From NCBI RefSeq assembly GCF_030439915.1, contig NZ_JAQFJG010000004.1, positions 1-64,000 of the forward strand: DNA of 64,000 bases. The letters run 5' to 3'. Numbering within the stretch: the stretch's first letter is position 1; the number at the start of each line of letters is the position of its first letter. This DNA is from Streptococcus sp. SPS1 (GTDB lineage: Bacteria > Bacillota > Bacilli > Lactobacillales > Streptococcaceae). This document shows, one piece after another, positions 12,768 to 21,650 of the stretch. The position numbers and the translations under genes are program-made. The notes below the pieces were generated by a model. The model made no database searches. It was given only the letters and a program-made list of their open reading frames with translations, and was not told the origin of the DNA.

Positions 12768-13334
12768 GTGGTAGTTGTTGAACCAATCCGAAATAGAGAT
12801 GATGTTCAGCTTATGATTGAATGGCTGACATTGCATAGCGCAGTCAAAGAGTCAGATAGACAACGTAACCTCATGCTCTTTTTGTCTGGTGTTAATCTGG
12901 GTTTTCGTATTGGCGATATTGTTAAACTTAAAGTAAAGCACGTTAAAGGCTGGCATGTCCAGATTGTTGATGAAAAGACAGACAAGCCAACCAAACGAAA
13001 GATGCCAAAGAAATTCAAGAATGCTATGCGACAGTACATCAAAGACAAGAAAGATGAAGACTTCCTCTTTCCAAGCCGAAACGGAAAGCACCAGCACATA
13101 AAACCTAACACAGCTTATAAAATCATCAAGAAAGCCGCTGAAGAAGTTGGTCTAGAAAATATAGCGACTCACTCGATGAGAAAAACCTTTGGCTTATTCA
13201 TGTACGAACAAACCAAGGATGTCGCTCTGATAATGGACCTACTGAATCACTCAAGCCAGAGTATTTCACTTCGGTATATCGGCAAAAATCAAGATTCACA
13301 AGACAGAGCCATGACGAAATTTCAGGGCTTTTAA
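12768..13334 (+). CDS. Tyrosine recombinase, catalytic domain only
   Basis: The 188-aa protein contains the complete tyrosine recombinase active site: Arg in GFRIGD, the basic beta-hairpin KRKMPKKFK, His/Arg in HSMRKTFG, His in LNHSS and the nucleophile in SLRYIG. It lacks the N-terminal SAM-like and arm-binding domains of phage integrases (usually 350-400 aa). Its place before the packaging genes, away from the lysogeny module, suggests a role other than integration, although it could be the only recombinase. GTG start at 12768 after AAGGAGGTG. Confidence 0.85.
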   Translation: MVVVEPIRNRDDVQLMIEWLTLHSAVKESDRQRNLMLFLSGVNLGFRIGDIVKLKVKHVKGWHVQIVDEKTDKPTKRKMPKKFKNAMRQYIKDKKDEDFLFPSRNGKHQHIKPNTAYKIIKKAAEEVGLENIATHSMRKTFGLFMYEQTKDVALIMDLLNHSSQSISLRYIGKNQDSQDRAMTKFQGF

Positions 13335-13499
13335 TTTTTTTATTTTAACATCAATTCATTGTTTTAAGGTTATGATGATTTCATTTCGCGCATGCAAGAT
13401 AAACGCTTGATAAAGCTGAGTTAAAACTCATGTAGCGAGTTCACTAGAATATGTAAAATAAGGAATTGAGAGAGTAAAAACAAAGGAGATTGAACAGTT

Positions 13500-13706
13500 A
13501 TGAAAGGTATTATTAAAAGACTTTTTAATAAAAGAGCGACTAAACAGAAACCATTAGGAAAAATTGTAGCTGGAGTCGAAATTGAAAATTGCTCAGAATT
13601 AAAAGAGTTAACTCAAGAATATTGTGAAGCAATCAAACACTTGAACAATTGCATTGACAAGCTAAATAAATTTGAGCTCAAAGTATCAACATCAATAATC
13701 AAATGA
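13500..13706 (+). CDS. Small phage protein (68 aa)
   Basis: AAAGGAG precedes the ATG. The N-terminus is basic and the C-terminus helical. The family is unknown. It ends in a 4-base overlap with the HNH gene, so the two are probably co-translated. The 165 bp upstream contain no clear gene. Confidence 0.6.
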   Translation: MKGIIKRLFNKRATKQKPLGKIVAGVEIENCSELKELTQEYCEAIKHLNNCIDKLNKFELKVSTSIIK

Positions 13707-13999
13707 TTGAAGTTTCAACTCGAGAAGAACGAAACCAGTTTTACAATTCCAGCGAGTGGAGAACTATAAGAAGGCAAGCACTTAAACGAGATCATTACGA
13801 ATGTGTATGGTGCAGGGATGAAGGTAAGGTCACGACTACTAACTTGGAAGTTGACCACATCAAGGAGCTAGAGTTCTATCCAGAGTTCGCTCTTGACTTA
13901 GATAATCTTAGAACACTGTGCAAAGCATGTCATAATAAGAGGCATAATCGTTTTGATAAGAATGACAGAAATTTCCGAAAAGATGAATGGTGGGGTTAG
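13703..13999 (+). CDS. HNH endonuclease (packaging-associated)
   Basis: The 98-aa protein has the HNH pattern: CVWC (zinc), LEVDHIKE, then LCKACHNKRH. In cos phages an HNH enzyme next to the terminase helps cut concatemers at cos. Its place directly before the small terminase gene fits this role. Confidence 0.9.
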   Translation: MIEVSTREERNQFYNSSEWRTIRRQALKRDHYECVWCRDEGKVTTTNLEVDHIKELEFYPEFALDLDNLRTLCKACHNKRHNRFDKNDRNFRKDEWWG

Positions 14000-14117
14000 G
14001 TGAATGAACCTTAGACACCCCCCGGTCAAAAAAATCGGAAATTTTCAAAGATGTCGGTAAGCGGTCTGCACTCGACTGTCCAAATTTTTAACAAAAAATT
14101 AAAGGGGGTGGGGGGTA
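14000..14117. other. Probable cos-site region
   Basis: The HNH-terS gap has C-rich and G-rich blocks (ACACCCCCCGG at about 14016-14026, and GGGGGTGGGGGG just before terS) plus short inverted motifs. In HK97-like cos phages the cohesive-end site lies here. The exact cut positions cannot be read from the sequence. Confidence 0.4.
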
Positions 14118-14456
14118 ATGGAAGAATACTCGGAAAAAAATATAAAAGAATTAGAAAATCAGCTACTTTCTAAAATCGGCTATTTCAGTCCTAGAAAAAA
14201 GGATGCGATTCAGTATGAAAAAGTCAATCGCTATCTTTATCTTGTCCGGCTGCTTTATGAGCTGAAAGCTAAACTTCATGAAGACGGATTGGTCATCACT
14301 GTTCACAATGGACAACAGAGATTCCAAAAAGCGAATTCTCTCATCAAGGAAATCAACACAACCAGCAATCAGCTTTTGGCTATTGAGCGATCGTTTGATT
14401 TTGAGGTTGAAAATTCTCCTGTTGAGAAACCGACGTCTGGAAGTGACCTGCTATGA
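14118..14456 (+). CDS. Terminase small subunit (P27-like)
   Basis: The 112-aa protein resembles P27-family small terminases, which recognise phage DNA for packaging. It is mostly helical and overlaps the large subunit start by 4 bases (ATGA), indicating coupled translation. GGGGTGGGGG lies close to the ATG. Confidence 0.8.
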   Translation: MEEYSEKNIKELENQLLSKIGYFSPRKKDAIQYEKVNRYLYLVRLLYELKAKLHEDGLVITVHNGQQRFQKANSLIKEINTTSNQLLAIERSFDFEVENSPVEKPTSGSDLL

Positions 14457-16093
14457 TTTCTCATCCGCTGGTTGATGACTACATCAAAATGGCCGAACGT
14501 GAAGAAATTGTCGTCAACAAGGAAAGGAAGTTGCTGTTTAAAATCATCAAGGAGAAAATCTATCCTCGTGATGATTTGTATTTTGATAATGACTTAATTG
14601 ACAAGTTCATTCGGTTTGCGGAAAAGAATTTTTTCCCTCTGGCCAAGTATCAGCTTTTCTTGACTCCGTTTATCTTTCTTTTTCGGAAGGAAGACGGGGA
14701 GCCGCACTTCGACGAGTATCTATACACACTTGCTCGTGGGGGTGGTAAGAATGGTTTTATGTCGGCGAGATCCTCGTTTTTTATCAGCCCTATCTATCCT
14801 ATCAGAGATTATGATGTGACCATCACTGCTAACTCTGAGAAACAGGGTAAGGTTTCCTTTGAGGAAGTCTATGAGACTATTCAAAGGCGTGGTCTTGAGG
14901 ACCATTTCTATCTAACTAAAATGTCTATCACAGGTCGAGCGAACAACTCGGTCTTTTCTTTTCGGACGAATAATCCGAAGACCATGGACTCGGCTCGAGA
15001 TGGTTGTCTTGAGTTTGACGAGATCCACCAGTTTGAAGATGATAAGGCCGTGAAGGTTCAAAGGTCTGGTCTTGGGAAGATTGCGCATGCTCGGACTTTC
15101 TACAACGGTACGAATGGGTATGTGCGTGAGGGATTTTACGACAAGTTGATAGAGAAGTCTATGCAAATCTTGAATGGAGAGGTTGATGATTTCAGGCTAT
15201 TCCCTTTTATCTGCAAGCTAGACAATGCGGATGAAGTGGATGACATGAAGAACTGGCCAAAAGCTAATCCGATGTTGGATGAAAGCACGCCTTACGCTAA
15301 GAGATTGCTTGCTCGAACCAAGGCTGACTATGATGATCTTGAGCTGGAGCCGTCTGGTCGCCAGGAGTTCATGACTAAACGGATGAATCTTCCTGAAGCA
15401 GACCTTGAGAAAGATGTGACGACTCGTGAAAAATTACTTGCTTGTTTACGTTCGCCTAGTATTGACTTATTGGGTAAGTCCTGTGTTGCAGGATTTGACT
15501 ATGCTAGTATTCGAGATTTTGCGAGTGTTGGTTTGTTGTTTAAGAATGGGGATGAGTTTATCTGGAAACAACATTCATTTGCTCGTAAAGCGTTTTTGAA
15601 AGCTTTCAAACTAAAAGCCCCTATTCAGGAATGGGCAGATAGAGGTTTGTTTACGATTGTGGACGGTCCTAGCATTGATCCGCGGTTGTTGGTTGCGAAG
15701 CTGGAGGAATGGAGTAAGTTTTATCAGATTGAGCTTGTGTGTGCAGATGGTTTCAGAATGGACTTGTTAAAACCTCTTTTGGAAGAGGCTGGTTTTGAAT
15801 ATGAGTTCTTGCGCAATCCTGGGGCTATTCAATCCAAGGTTGCACCAATAATTGAAGACGGATTTGCCAATGAACGGTTTGTCTTTGAGAATGATAACTC
15901 TATGATTTGGTATACGGATAATACCTATATCAAAGAGGACAGGGATGGCAATAAGCGTTTCTTGAAGAAAGAGCCTGTCAGAAGAAAGACGGATGGTTTC
16001 CATGCCTTGATTGCTGCTCTATACAAACGTGAGCTTGTACATGAGTCAAACGTTGGGAAATTCCTTGACATGTTAGAGGATTGGGAGTTTTAG
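14453..16093 (+). CDS. Terminase large subunit
   Basis: The 546-aa packaging motor has an N-terminal ATPase with Walker A ARGGGKNG (residues 94-101) and Walker B LEFDE (near 183). The C-terminal RNase-H-like nuclease begins around GFDYASIRD (about 344-352). It pairs with the small subunit upstream to cut and pump DNA into proheads. Length and motifs are those of a complete enzyme. Confidence 0.95.
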   Translation: MISHPLVDDYIKMAEREEIVVNKERKLLFKIIKEKIYPRDDLYFDNDLIDKFIRFAEKNFFPLAKYQLFLTPFIFLFRKEDGEPHFDEYLYTLARGGGKNGFMSARSSFFISPIYPIRDYDVTITANSEKQGKVSFEEVYETIQRRGLEDHFYLTKMSITGRANNSVFSFRTNNPKTMDSARDGCLEFDEIHQFEDDKAVKVQRSGLGKIAHARTFYNGTNGYVREGFYDKLIEKSMQILNGEVDDFRLFPFICKLDNADEVDDMKNWPKANPMLDESTPYAKRLLARTKADYDDLELEPSGRQEFMTKRMNLPEADLEKDVTTREKLLACLRSPSIDLLGKSCVAGFDYASIRDFASVGLLFKNGDEFIWKQHSFARKAFLKAFKLKAPIQEWADRGLFTIVDGPSIDPRLLVAKLEEWSKFYQIELVCADGFRMDLLKPLLEEAGFEYEFLRNPGAIQSKVAPIIEDGFANERFVFENDNSMIWYTDNTYIKEDRDGNKRFLKKEPVRRKTDGFHALIAALYKRELVHESNVGKFLDMLEDWEF

Positions 16094-16111
16094 GTAATGA
16101 CATTATTGTAA

Positions 16112-16140
16112 TTGAATGTAGCTCTGTTTTTTGATATACT
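16112..16140 (+). promoter_or_regulatory. Promoter of HIRAN moron
   Basis: TTGAAT (16112-16117), a 17-bp spacer and TATACT (16135-16140) with an adjacent TG extension. It lies directly after terL, inside an operon that would not otherwise need it. Confidence 0.7.
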
Positions 16141-16194
16141 AATTCTGATATTTAATGCAATATTATTTTGCTAGTAGGATTAGGAGATGGACGA

Positions 16195-16929
16195 ATGAAC
16201 AGACAGGAACAATTACTTGAATTAGAGAATGAAATAGCTAAAGCAAATAAGGAAATTGATAATTTAAAATCAGGTATGACTCCTGGTCAGATGATTTCAG
16301 TGATTTTTCTTTTTATAAGTATTTTTATGATTTTTATACTTTCTGGTTTTTTTGTTAAATTCTTTGGTTTTATATTAGCTTTTCTGTCCATCTTAGGAAT
16401 AATTGGTGCTTCTAATCAAAAAAGCGAGAGAGTTAGTTGGTTGGAACAATGTTGTATAGACTTGGAATGTGAAATAGAGAAAAAGAAACAAGAGTGGTTA
16501 GAAGAGGATATAAAACCAAAATCTGATTCAGGTAAAAAAACTGATAATAAGCAAGAGTTCACAGATAAAGAAATTGAAAGTGGTCTTGTTTGGAAACGAA
16601 GATTTACCGTTGTGGGGACTTTTTATCGAGATTCTGGAGAAGTTCCTTTTTATAAGTTACAAAAAGATTTAGATCATTTAGAAACGGTTAAAACAAATAA
16701 TTTTCAATTTAAACCAGAACCAGACAATCCTTATCATGGTAATGCGATAAAAGTAATAGTTGAAGGTTATTTTGTTGGTTATGTACCTAGAGAGTTAGCA
16801 AATCAACTTATCCATTATATGGAACCGTCTAAGTATAGGACAGAGGGTTATGTAAGAATATCTAAGGTAAGCCTAAAACGAGGTAAAGAAATAAAATATG
16901 CAGTTGTTCCTAAAATCTACACTAAATAG
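16195..16929 (+). CDS. Membrane-anchored HIRAN-domain protein (moron)
   Basis: The 244-aa protein has an N-terminal coiled coil, two adjacent membrane segments (about residues 30-68), another charged helix, and a C-terminal HIRAN domain (about 130-235, with DNPYHGNAIKV and VGYVPRELA). HIRAN domains bind DNA ends or stalled forks in repair and defence proteins. The ATG at 16195 has TTAGGAG upstream. The gene interrupts the terL-portal junction, has its own promoter and terminator, and is AT-richer than its neighbours: a moron. A role sensing incoming DNA at the membrane is speculation. Confidence 0.75.
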   Translation: MNRQEQLLELENEIAKANKEIDNLKSGMTPGQMISVIFLFISIFMIFILSGFFVKFFGFILAFLSILGIIGASNQKSERVSWLEQCCIDLECEIEKKKQEWLEEDIKPKSDSGKKTDNKQEFTDKEIESGLVWKRRFTVVGTFYRDSGEVPFYKLQKDLDHLETVKTNNFQFKPEPDNPYHGNAIKVIVEGYFVGYVPRELANQLIHYMEPSKYRTEGYVRISKVSLKRGKEIKYAVVPKIYTK

Positions 16930-16935
16930 TAGTTT

Positions 16936-16970
16936 AAAGCACTAGAGAAATCTAAGTGCTTTTAATTTTG
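16936..16970 (+). terminator. Intrinsic terminator of HIRAN moron
   Basis: AAAGCACT pairs with AGTGCTTT, closed by AGA-GAAA-TCT, and is followed by TTTTAATTTT. Confidence 0.8.
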
Positions 16971-17009
16971 GGTGGGTGGTCGGCAAAAATAAGAGGAAGG
17001 AGGGGAAGC

Positions 17010-18158
17010 ATGGGGTTCTTAAATTTATTTAAGCGTGATGCGCCTGATGTTGGTTTTGATTTTGAAGAGTTGGAACGAATGTTGGGGCGTTTGCAGTTAA
17101 AGAGTTTAGCGATTGATAAGTCGGCGGAGTTTGTGGCTCGTATTTTTGCTAAGTCGGAATTTCGATATATGGTGGAGAATCATCATGTGGTGTCAGACTG
17201 GGATTATATTTTAAATGTACGTCCCAATAAGAACGAGTCGGCCTCAGAGTTCTGGCAGAAGGTCATTTATCGCTTATTGACGAAAAATGAAGTACTCATT
17301 GTTTTGTCTGATGATAAGCAGTTACTGGTAGCTGATGCTTTTACTCGTAGGCGTTATGCTCTGTATGATGACACCTTTGAGATGGTGTCTGTCAGGGATT
17401 ATACATTTCAGAGGAAGTTTGCTATGAGTGATGTCATCTTTCTCCAGTATAATAACAATCGCTTGCAAGAATATGTATCTGACTTGTTTTCTGATTATGA
17501 AAAACTGCATACTCGTCTGGTGGAAGCTTTAGCTAGAAATAATCAAATTCGTGGGGTTCTAGCTACAAAAGCGAATGGAACCTTTGACGATGACAAGAGA
17601 AAGAAACTGCAGAGATATGCGGACAATCTTTTTAAGTCCTTTACGTCTAAGACGGTTGCCATTGTACCGACAATGGATGGTGTGGAGTATTCGGAGTTGA
17701 CCAATACGGTAGGAACTTCAAATTTATCAGTTGAAGAATTGAAAAAACTGAGACGTCAATTTGATGATGAGGTTGCGGATATATTAGGTTTGCCGACGGC
17801 TTTGATGCATGGAGATATGGCTGATTTGTCTAATAGTCAGAAGATGTTTAACAGTTATTGTTATGAATCGCTGGTTAAAAAAGTAGGTGATGCTCTAAAC
17901 CATGCTATTGTGAGCTCGGCTGGATACGCCAATCAGAAAAAATTTGTGATTTTTGGCGAGGGTGGACTGGATAAGTTTGCTCTGGCTGAGAACATAGATA
18001 AACTCATCTCATCTGGGGCTATGACTCGAAATGAGGTGAGATTGGAACTTGGTCTTGAGGCTGTTCCTGGTGGGGATTCTTTCCTTATCACTAAGAACTA
18101 TCAGGGCGAAAACGAAATAGAGAAAGGAGGAAATGAGGATGACAATCATTCAGATTAA
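17010..18158 (+). CDS. HK97-type portal protein
   Basis: The 382-aa protein fits the phage portal family (start GFLNLFKRD; core EFWQKVIYRLLTKNEVLIV). It forms the dodecameric channel for DNA entry and the tail-attachment point. The ATG at 17010 follows GGAAGGAGGGG; the open frame extends further upstream without a better start. It overlaps the protease gene by about 20 bp. Confidence 0.9.
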   Translation: MGFLNLFKRDAPDVGFDFEELERMLGRLQLKSLAIDKSAEFVARIFAKSEFRYMVENHHVVSDWDYILNVRPNKNESASEFWQKVIYRLLTKNEVLIVLSDDKQLLVADAFTRRRYALYDDTFEMVSVRDYTFQRKFAMSDVIFLQYNNNRLQEYVSDLFSDYEKLHTRLVEALARNNQIRGVLATKANGTFDDDKRKKLQRYADNLFKSFTSKTVAIVPTMDGVEYSELTNTVGTSNLSVEELKKLRRQFDDEVADILGLPTALMHGDMADLSNSQKMFNSYCYESLVKKVGDALNHAIVSSAGYANQKKFVIFGEGGLDKFALAENIDKLISSGAMTRNEVRLELGLEAVPGGDSFLITKNYQGENEIEKGGNEDDNHSD

Positions 18159-18861
18159 GGGAGCGATTGTATCCAATGATGACCGCTGGTTTTATGATTG
18201 GCTAGACATGGATGCAACTGCTCCTAAGGATATTGTACTGCCGACGACGGGAGAAGATGTGGAGGTGCACATCAATTCTGGCGGTGGTGATGTGTATGCT
18301 GGTAGTGAAATCTATACGGCATTGCGTGCTTATCAGGGGCATGTGACGGTAAAAATCGTGGGAATTGCTGCTAGTGCTGCAAGCGTCATCGCTATGGCTG
18401 GTGATCAGGTGGAAATTAGTCCTACAGCGCAAATCATGATTCATAATGTATCTGCTGGTGTGCGTGGTGACCATAAGGCGCTCTTGCATGAGGCTGGTGT
18501 GTTGGAAGGTTTTAATAAGTCAATTGCGAGTGCTTATATGGATAAGACTGGTAAGGCTTTAGATGATTTGTTGGAACTAATGGATCGTGAAACGTGGTTT
18601 GATGCTCGTTCTGCTGTTAATCATGGCTTTGCAGATAAGGTCATGTTTGAAAGTCAAGAAGCTCCTGTGTTGGTAGCTAGTCAGACACCTGTGATTCCTC
18701 GTGATTTTATCGAAAAAATCCGAACTGCGATGACACCAGATTTGGAGTTATTGGCAGACTTGGTTCGTGATAGGTTGAATAATAACTCATCTATTCTAGA
18801 AGATAAGAAAAAAGAAGACAAGACGACTGAACCTGTGGGGTTGGGTCGTTTTCCATTTTAA
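18139..18861 (+). CDS. ClpP-like prohead protease
   Basis: The 240-aa serine protease shows the ClpP-type triad: Ser in AASAASVIAMAG (nucleophile near residue 75), His in MIHNVS and Asp in TWFDA. It processes the capsid and scaffold in HK97-like proheads. ATG at 18139 is preferred over 18133 for spacing to AAAGGAGG. The last 35 residues are a charged tail. Confidence 0.9.
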   Translation: MTIIQIKGAIVSNDDRWFYDWLDMDATAPKDIVLPTTGEDVEVHINSGGGDVYAGSEIYTALRAYQGHVTVKIVGIAASAASVIAMAGDQVEISPTAQIMIHNVSAGVRGDHKALLHEAGVLEGFNKSIASAYMDKTGKALDDLLELMDRETWFDARSAVNHGFADKVMFESQEAPVLVASQTPVIPRDFIEKIRTAMTPDLELLADLVRDRLNNNSSILEDKKKEDKTTEPVGLGRFPF

Positions 18862-18880
18862 GAAAGGAAATAAAAAAACA

Positions 18881-19996
18881 ATGATGAAACTTGGTAATGA
18901 ATTTACAACTGCTCGTCAGAACTTTATGAATGCAGTAGAAACTGGTGCTCCTATGGAGGAGCAAAATAAGCTCTATAACGAGATGATTGAAGCATTGACA
19001 GATAAGTTGCAAGACGACGCTAGAGAGGCTGCTCGTAAAGAAATCGCAACTATGAATCCATACGATGCGCAGTTGACTGCTGAAGCTCGCGAATTTTTCA
19101 ACAACATTGAGAAACTTCCTCCTGCAGGGATTGAAAAGTTCTTCCCTCAGGAAACAATTGACCGGATCTTTGAAGATATGGTGGCGGCTCGTCCCCTTCT
19201 TCAACACATCGGCTTGCGTAATGCAGGCATTCGCTTAAAATTCCTCAAGTCTAGTCGTTCAGGGCAAGCGGTTTGGGGTAAAATCCATGGGGAGATTCAA
19301 GGTCAGCTTAAACAAGAGTTTGCTGAAGAAGAAGCGATCCAGTCTAAGTTGACTGCTTTTGTTGTAATCCCTAAAGACTCTGAAAAATTTGGTCCTGCTT
19401 GGTTGCAATCTTATGTCTCTATTCAAATTACAGAGGCCTTTGCTGCTGCTCTTGAAGCTGGTTATTTGAATGGTGATGGGGACAACAAGCCTATCGGGCT
19501 ATCTCGTACTCTTACAGGTACTGCAGAAAGTGAAAAAGTAACTTATGCTGAGAAACAGGCTCAGAAAAAACCATTGACTTTCGCAGACTCTGCTACCGTG
19601 GTAAAAGAGTTGACGGAGGTTTATAAATACCATTCTACAAAAGCTGACAATACCACTCCTGTTGCAGTAGAAGGTAATTTGGTTATGGTAGTGAATCCTG
19701 CAGACGCTTGGGATGTGAAGAAGCAATATACGTCTCTCAATGCTCAGGGTGTATATGTAACAGCGATGCCTTATAACCTCATCTTGGTTGAGTCTGTTGC
19801 TCAAACTTCTGGTAAGGTGACGACGTTTGTCAAAGGTCGCTACGATGCCTTTGTAGGTGGTGGTATTGAATTTGGACGATTTACCGAAACCTATGCTTTA
19901 GAAGACTTGAATCTCTACACTGCTAAGCAATTTGCTTATGGTAAAGCGCATGATGAAAAGACTGCTGCTGTGTGGACACTGAGCATTGCAAAATAA
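18881..19996 (+). CDS. HK97-fold major capsid protein
   Basis: The 371-aa protein fits the phage_capsid family. Residues 1-90 are helical and charged, as expected of a scaffolding delta domain removed by the protease upstream, and the shell domain follows (ARPLLQHIGLRNAG, later GRYDAFVGGGIEFG). It starts at ATG-ATG after AAGAAAGGAAA. Confidence 0.92.
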   Translation: MMKLGNEFTTARQNFMNAVETGAPMEEQNKLYNEMIEALTDKLQDDAREAARKEIATMNPYDAQLTAEAREFFNNIEKLPPAGIEKFFPQETIDRIFEDMVAARPLLQHIGLRNAGIRLKFLKSSRSGQAVWGKIHGEIQGQLKQEFAEEEAIQSKLTAFVVIPKDSEKFGPAWLQSYVSIQITEAFAAALEAGYLNGDGDNKPIGLSRTLTGTAESEKVTYAEKQAQKKPLTFADSATVVKELTEVYKYHSTKADNTTPVAVEGNLVMVVNPADAWDVKKQYTSLNAQGVYVTAMPYNLILVESVAQTSGKVTTFVKGRYDAFVGGGIEFGRFTETYALEDLNLYTAKQFAYGKAHDEKTAAVWTLSIAK

Positions 19997-20009
19997 AAGG
20001 TGACGAAGG

Positions 20010-20300
20010 ATGGAGACTGAAGCTAAACTTCATTCCCTCCTTATTCCTTTTAAGGAGCGGATGAGAATTTTTCATAGCGGAGAAGATGCGAATCTCTCAA
20101 GGATGTTAGAAAGTTCTCAAATGGTTATTACCCGCTTGGTAGGAAGTGGGAATATACACGATCATCAAACAAGGGAACTCATTTTAGAACGTGCTCGCTA
20201 TGTCTATAATGACCAAGTTGAATTTTTTTATGAAAACTTTAAAGCGGATATTTTAGCATTATCGTTAAATGGGATAGAAATGGAGGATAGTGATGATTAA
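20010..20300 (+). CDS. Head-tail connector (gp6-like)
   Basis: The 96-aa helical protein follows capsid, the standard position of the DNA-packaging adaptor (phage_QLRR_1/gp6-like). Its pattern of LLxxFKERM and the central TRELILERARYVYND helix agrees with the family. It builds the ring under the portal. Confidence 0.8.
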   Translation: METEAKLHSLLIPFKERMRIFHSGEDANLSRMLESSQMVITRLVGSGNIHDHQTRELILERARYVYNDQVEFFYENFKADILALSLNGIEMEDSDD

Positions 20301-20481
20301 GGTATTAAAAGAGTTTTATGACCTCAAGGAAGGAGTCGTTAGGCAAGTCGGAGAAAGTTTTGAAGCGACAGAAGAGCGATTTGCTGAGCTAAAGGAACAT
20401 TTACCTGACTATGTCGAGTTGGAAAAGTCGTCCAGAAGTCGTAGCTCTAAGGAAGTAGTGAGTGTAAATGACCAAGAGTGA
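20293..20481 (+). CDS. Small head protein (62 aa)
   Basis: It overlaps the connector stop and begins MIKVLKEFYDLKEG, a pattern found in short proteins next to phage connectors. Its function is not known; it may be a head decoration or assembly factor. Confidence 0.65.
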   Translation: MIKVLKEFYDLKEGVVRQVGESFEATEERFAELKEHLPDYVELEKSSRSRSSKEVVSVNDQE

Positions 20482-20857
20482 GGGACCAAGCTATCGCTAT
20501 AAAAAGCCTGAGGCTCAAAATGGAGACCTAAGAACTCCCTTGACTTTCTATACTTCTAAGGTTAAAGAGGGGGTTGATGGTCGTGATATGAGTTACGAGA
20601 AGGTTTTTTATACGATGGGTCAAATTTATTCTCCCAGTATGAAAGACTTTGAGATTGCGACTGGAAAAGCGATGAAAGCTAAGATGACTTTGAAAATTCG
20701 TGACCCTCTGACAGATTATCAGCCTGACAGTCGGCATTTTGTCGAAGTGGGGGATATCCGTTTAGTTGGTAAGAAATGGCAGATCATTGATGTGCGTCCG
20801 GATTATGATAATAGGGATTTTTTGATAGTTATTATCGGAGGTGGTCGTGATGTCTAG
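20468..20857 (+). CDS. Head-tail joining (head closure) protein
   Basis: The 129-aa protein fits the phage_H_T_join family (TFYTSKV, TLKIRDPLTDY, then VGKKWQIIDVRPDYDNRDFL). It plugs the connector after packaging. It overlaps both neighbours. Confidence 0.85.
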   Translation: MTKSEGPSYRYKKPEAQNGDLRTPLTFYTSKVKEGVDGRDMSYEKVFYTMGQIYSPSMKDFEIATGKAMKAKMTLKIRDPLTDYQPDSRHFVEVGDIRLVGKKWQIIDVRPDYDNRDFLIVIIGGGRDV

Positions 20858-21248
20858 TGGAGCTAATCTGAAAGGATTTGATGATATTTTGAGGAATATT
20901 GAGGCTCGACTAGGAGAGCCAGTAGTTCGTAGAAAGGTCAATAAGGCTTTGAAGGAGACGGTTGAGGAGTTTGAGCCAACTTTCAAACAGGCTATAGCGG
21001 TGTACGCTGACACTGGGAAGACGGTTGGTGCGGTCGTTCATGGAAATGTGACTGGTACATCCAGCGGAGTTCCAATGGTTAAATTAGGTTTTAAAAGTCC
21101 TCGTTGGACTCTTATTCACTTAAATGAATTTGGCTATGCAAAGAATGGGCATCCTCGTGGCTTCGGTATTATGCGTCGCTTTTTTGAAGGCAGTAAACCA
21201 GTCTTCAAATCCAAAGTTGGCATGAAGTTAAAACAGGAGTTTTTGTAA
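20850..21248 (+). CDS. HK97 gp10-like tail component
   Basis: The 132-aa protein resembles the HK97-gp10-like family involved in head-tail joining (LKGFDDILRNIE at the N-terminus; HLNEFGYAKNG in the core). ATG at 20850 is preferred for spacing from CGGAGG. It shares a base with the next gene. Confidence 0.85.
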   Translation: MSSGANLKGFDDILRNIEARLGEPVVRRKVNKALKETVEEFEPTFKQAIAVYADTGKTVGAVVHGNVTGTSSGVPMVKLGFKSPRWTLIHLNEFGYAKNGHPRGFGIMRRFFEGSKPVFKSKVGMKLKQEFL

Positions 21249-21628
21249 TGATTAAGGACAAATTAACTGAACTCTACAACGCTTTGGAAGAAGATGAGTC
21301 TTTATCTGGTATCAGCATCAAGTCATTTGAACGTCCTGAAACTTTGGGAGATGACGAGACCAGTATTGTCATTATTCCTGTCGGACCTCCAATGCAAACC
21401 GCTCATGGTAGTAATACTAGCCTGGCAAAGACTTTTCTCTATCAAATCAATGTAGAGTCTACTAATCGATTGGAGTGTAAAGAACTCCAAGGAAGAATTG
21501 AAAAAATAATGGAAGATCAGGGATTTTATCAGACCGAAGGTGGTCTGGAACAATGGATTCCTGATATCAAACGCTATGTAGATGCTCGGACCTATAAAGG
21601 TCAGAGTGCTCTATACGAAGAATACTAA
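21248..21628 (+). CDS. Tail completion/terminator protein
   Basis: The 126-aa protein is in the place of the tail terminator that caps the tail tube and joins it to the head. Its alternating strand/helix pattern and position immediately before the major tail protein support this; there is no diagnostic motif. Confidence 0.75.
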   Translation: MIKDKLTELYNALEEDESLSGISIKSFERPETLGDDETSIVIIPVGPPMQTAHGSNTSLAKTFLYQINVESTNRLECKELQGRIEKIMEDQGFYQTEGGLEQWIPDIKRYVDARTYKGQSALYEEY

Positions 21629-21650
21629 ATGAAAGAAAGAGGTGCTATAA

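Noticed and set aside
12768-13334. Calling this gene the prophage integrase
   Set aside because: It lacks the N-terminal domains and is not beside the repressor or an attachment site; the real integrase may be outside the window.
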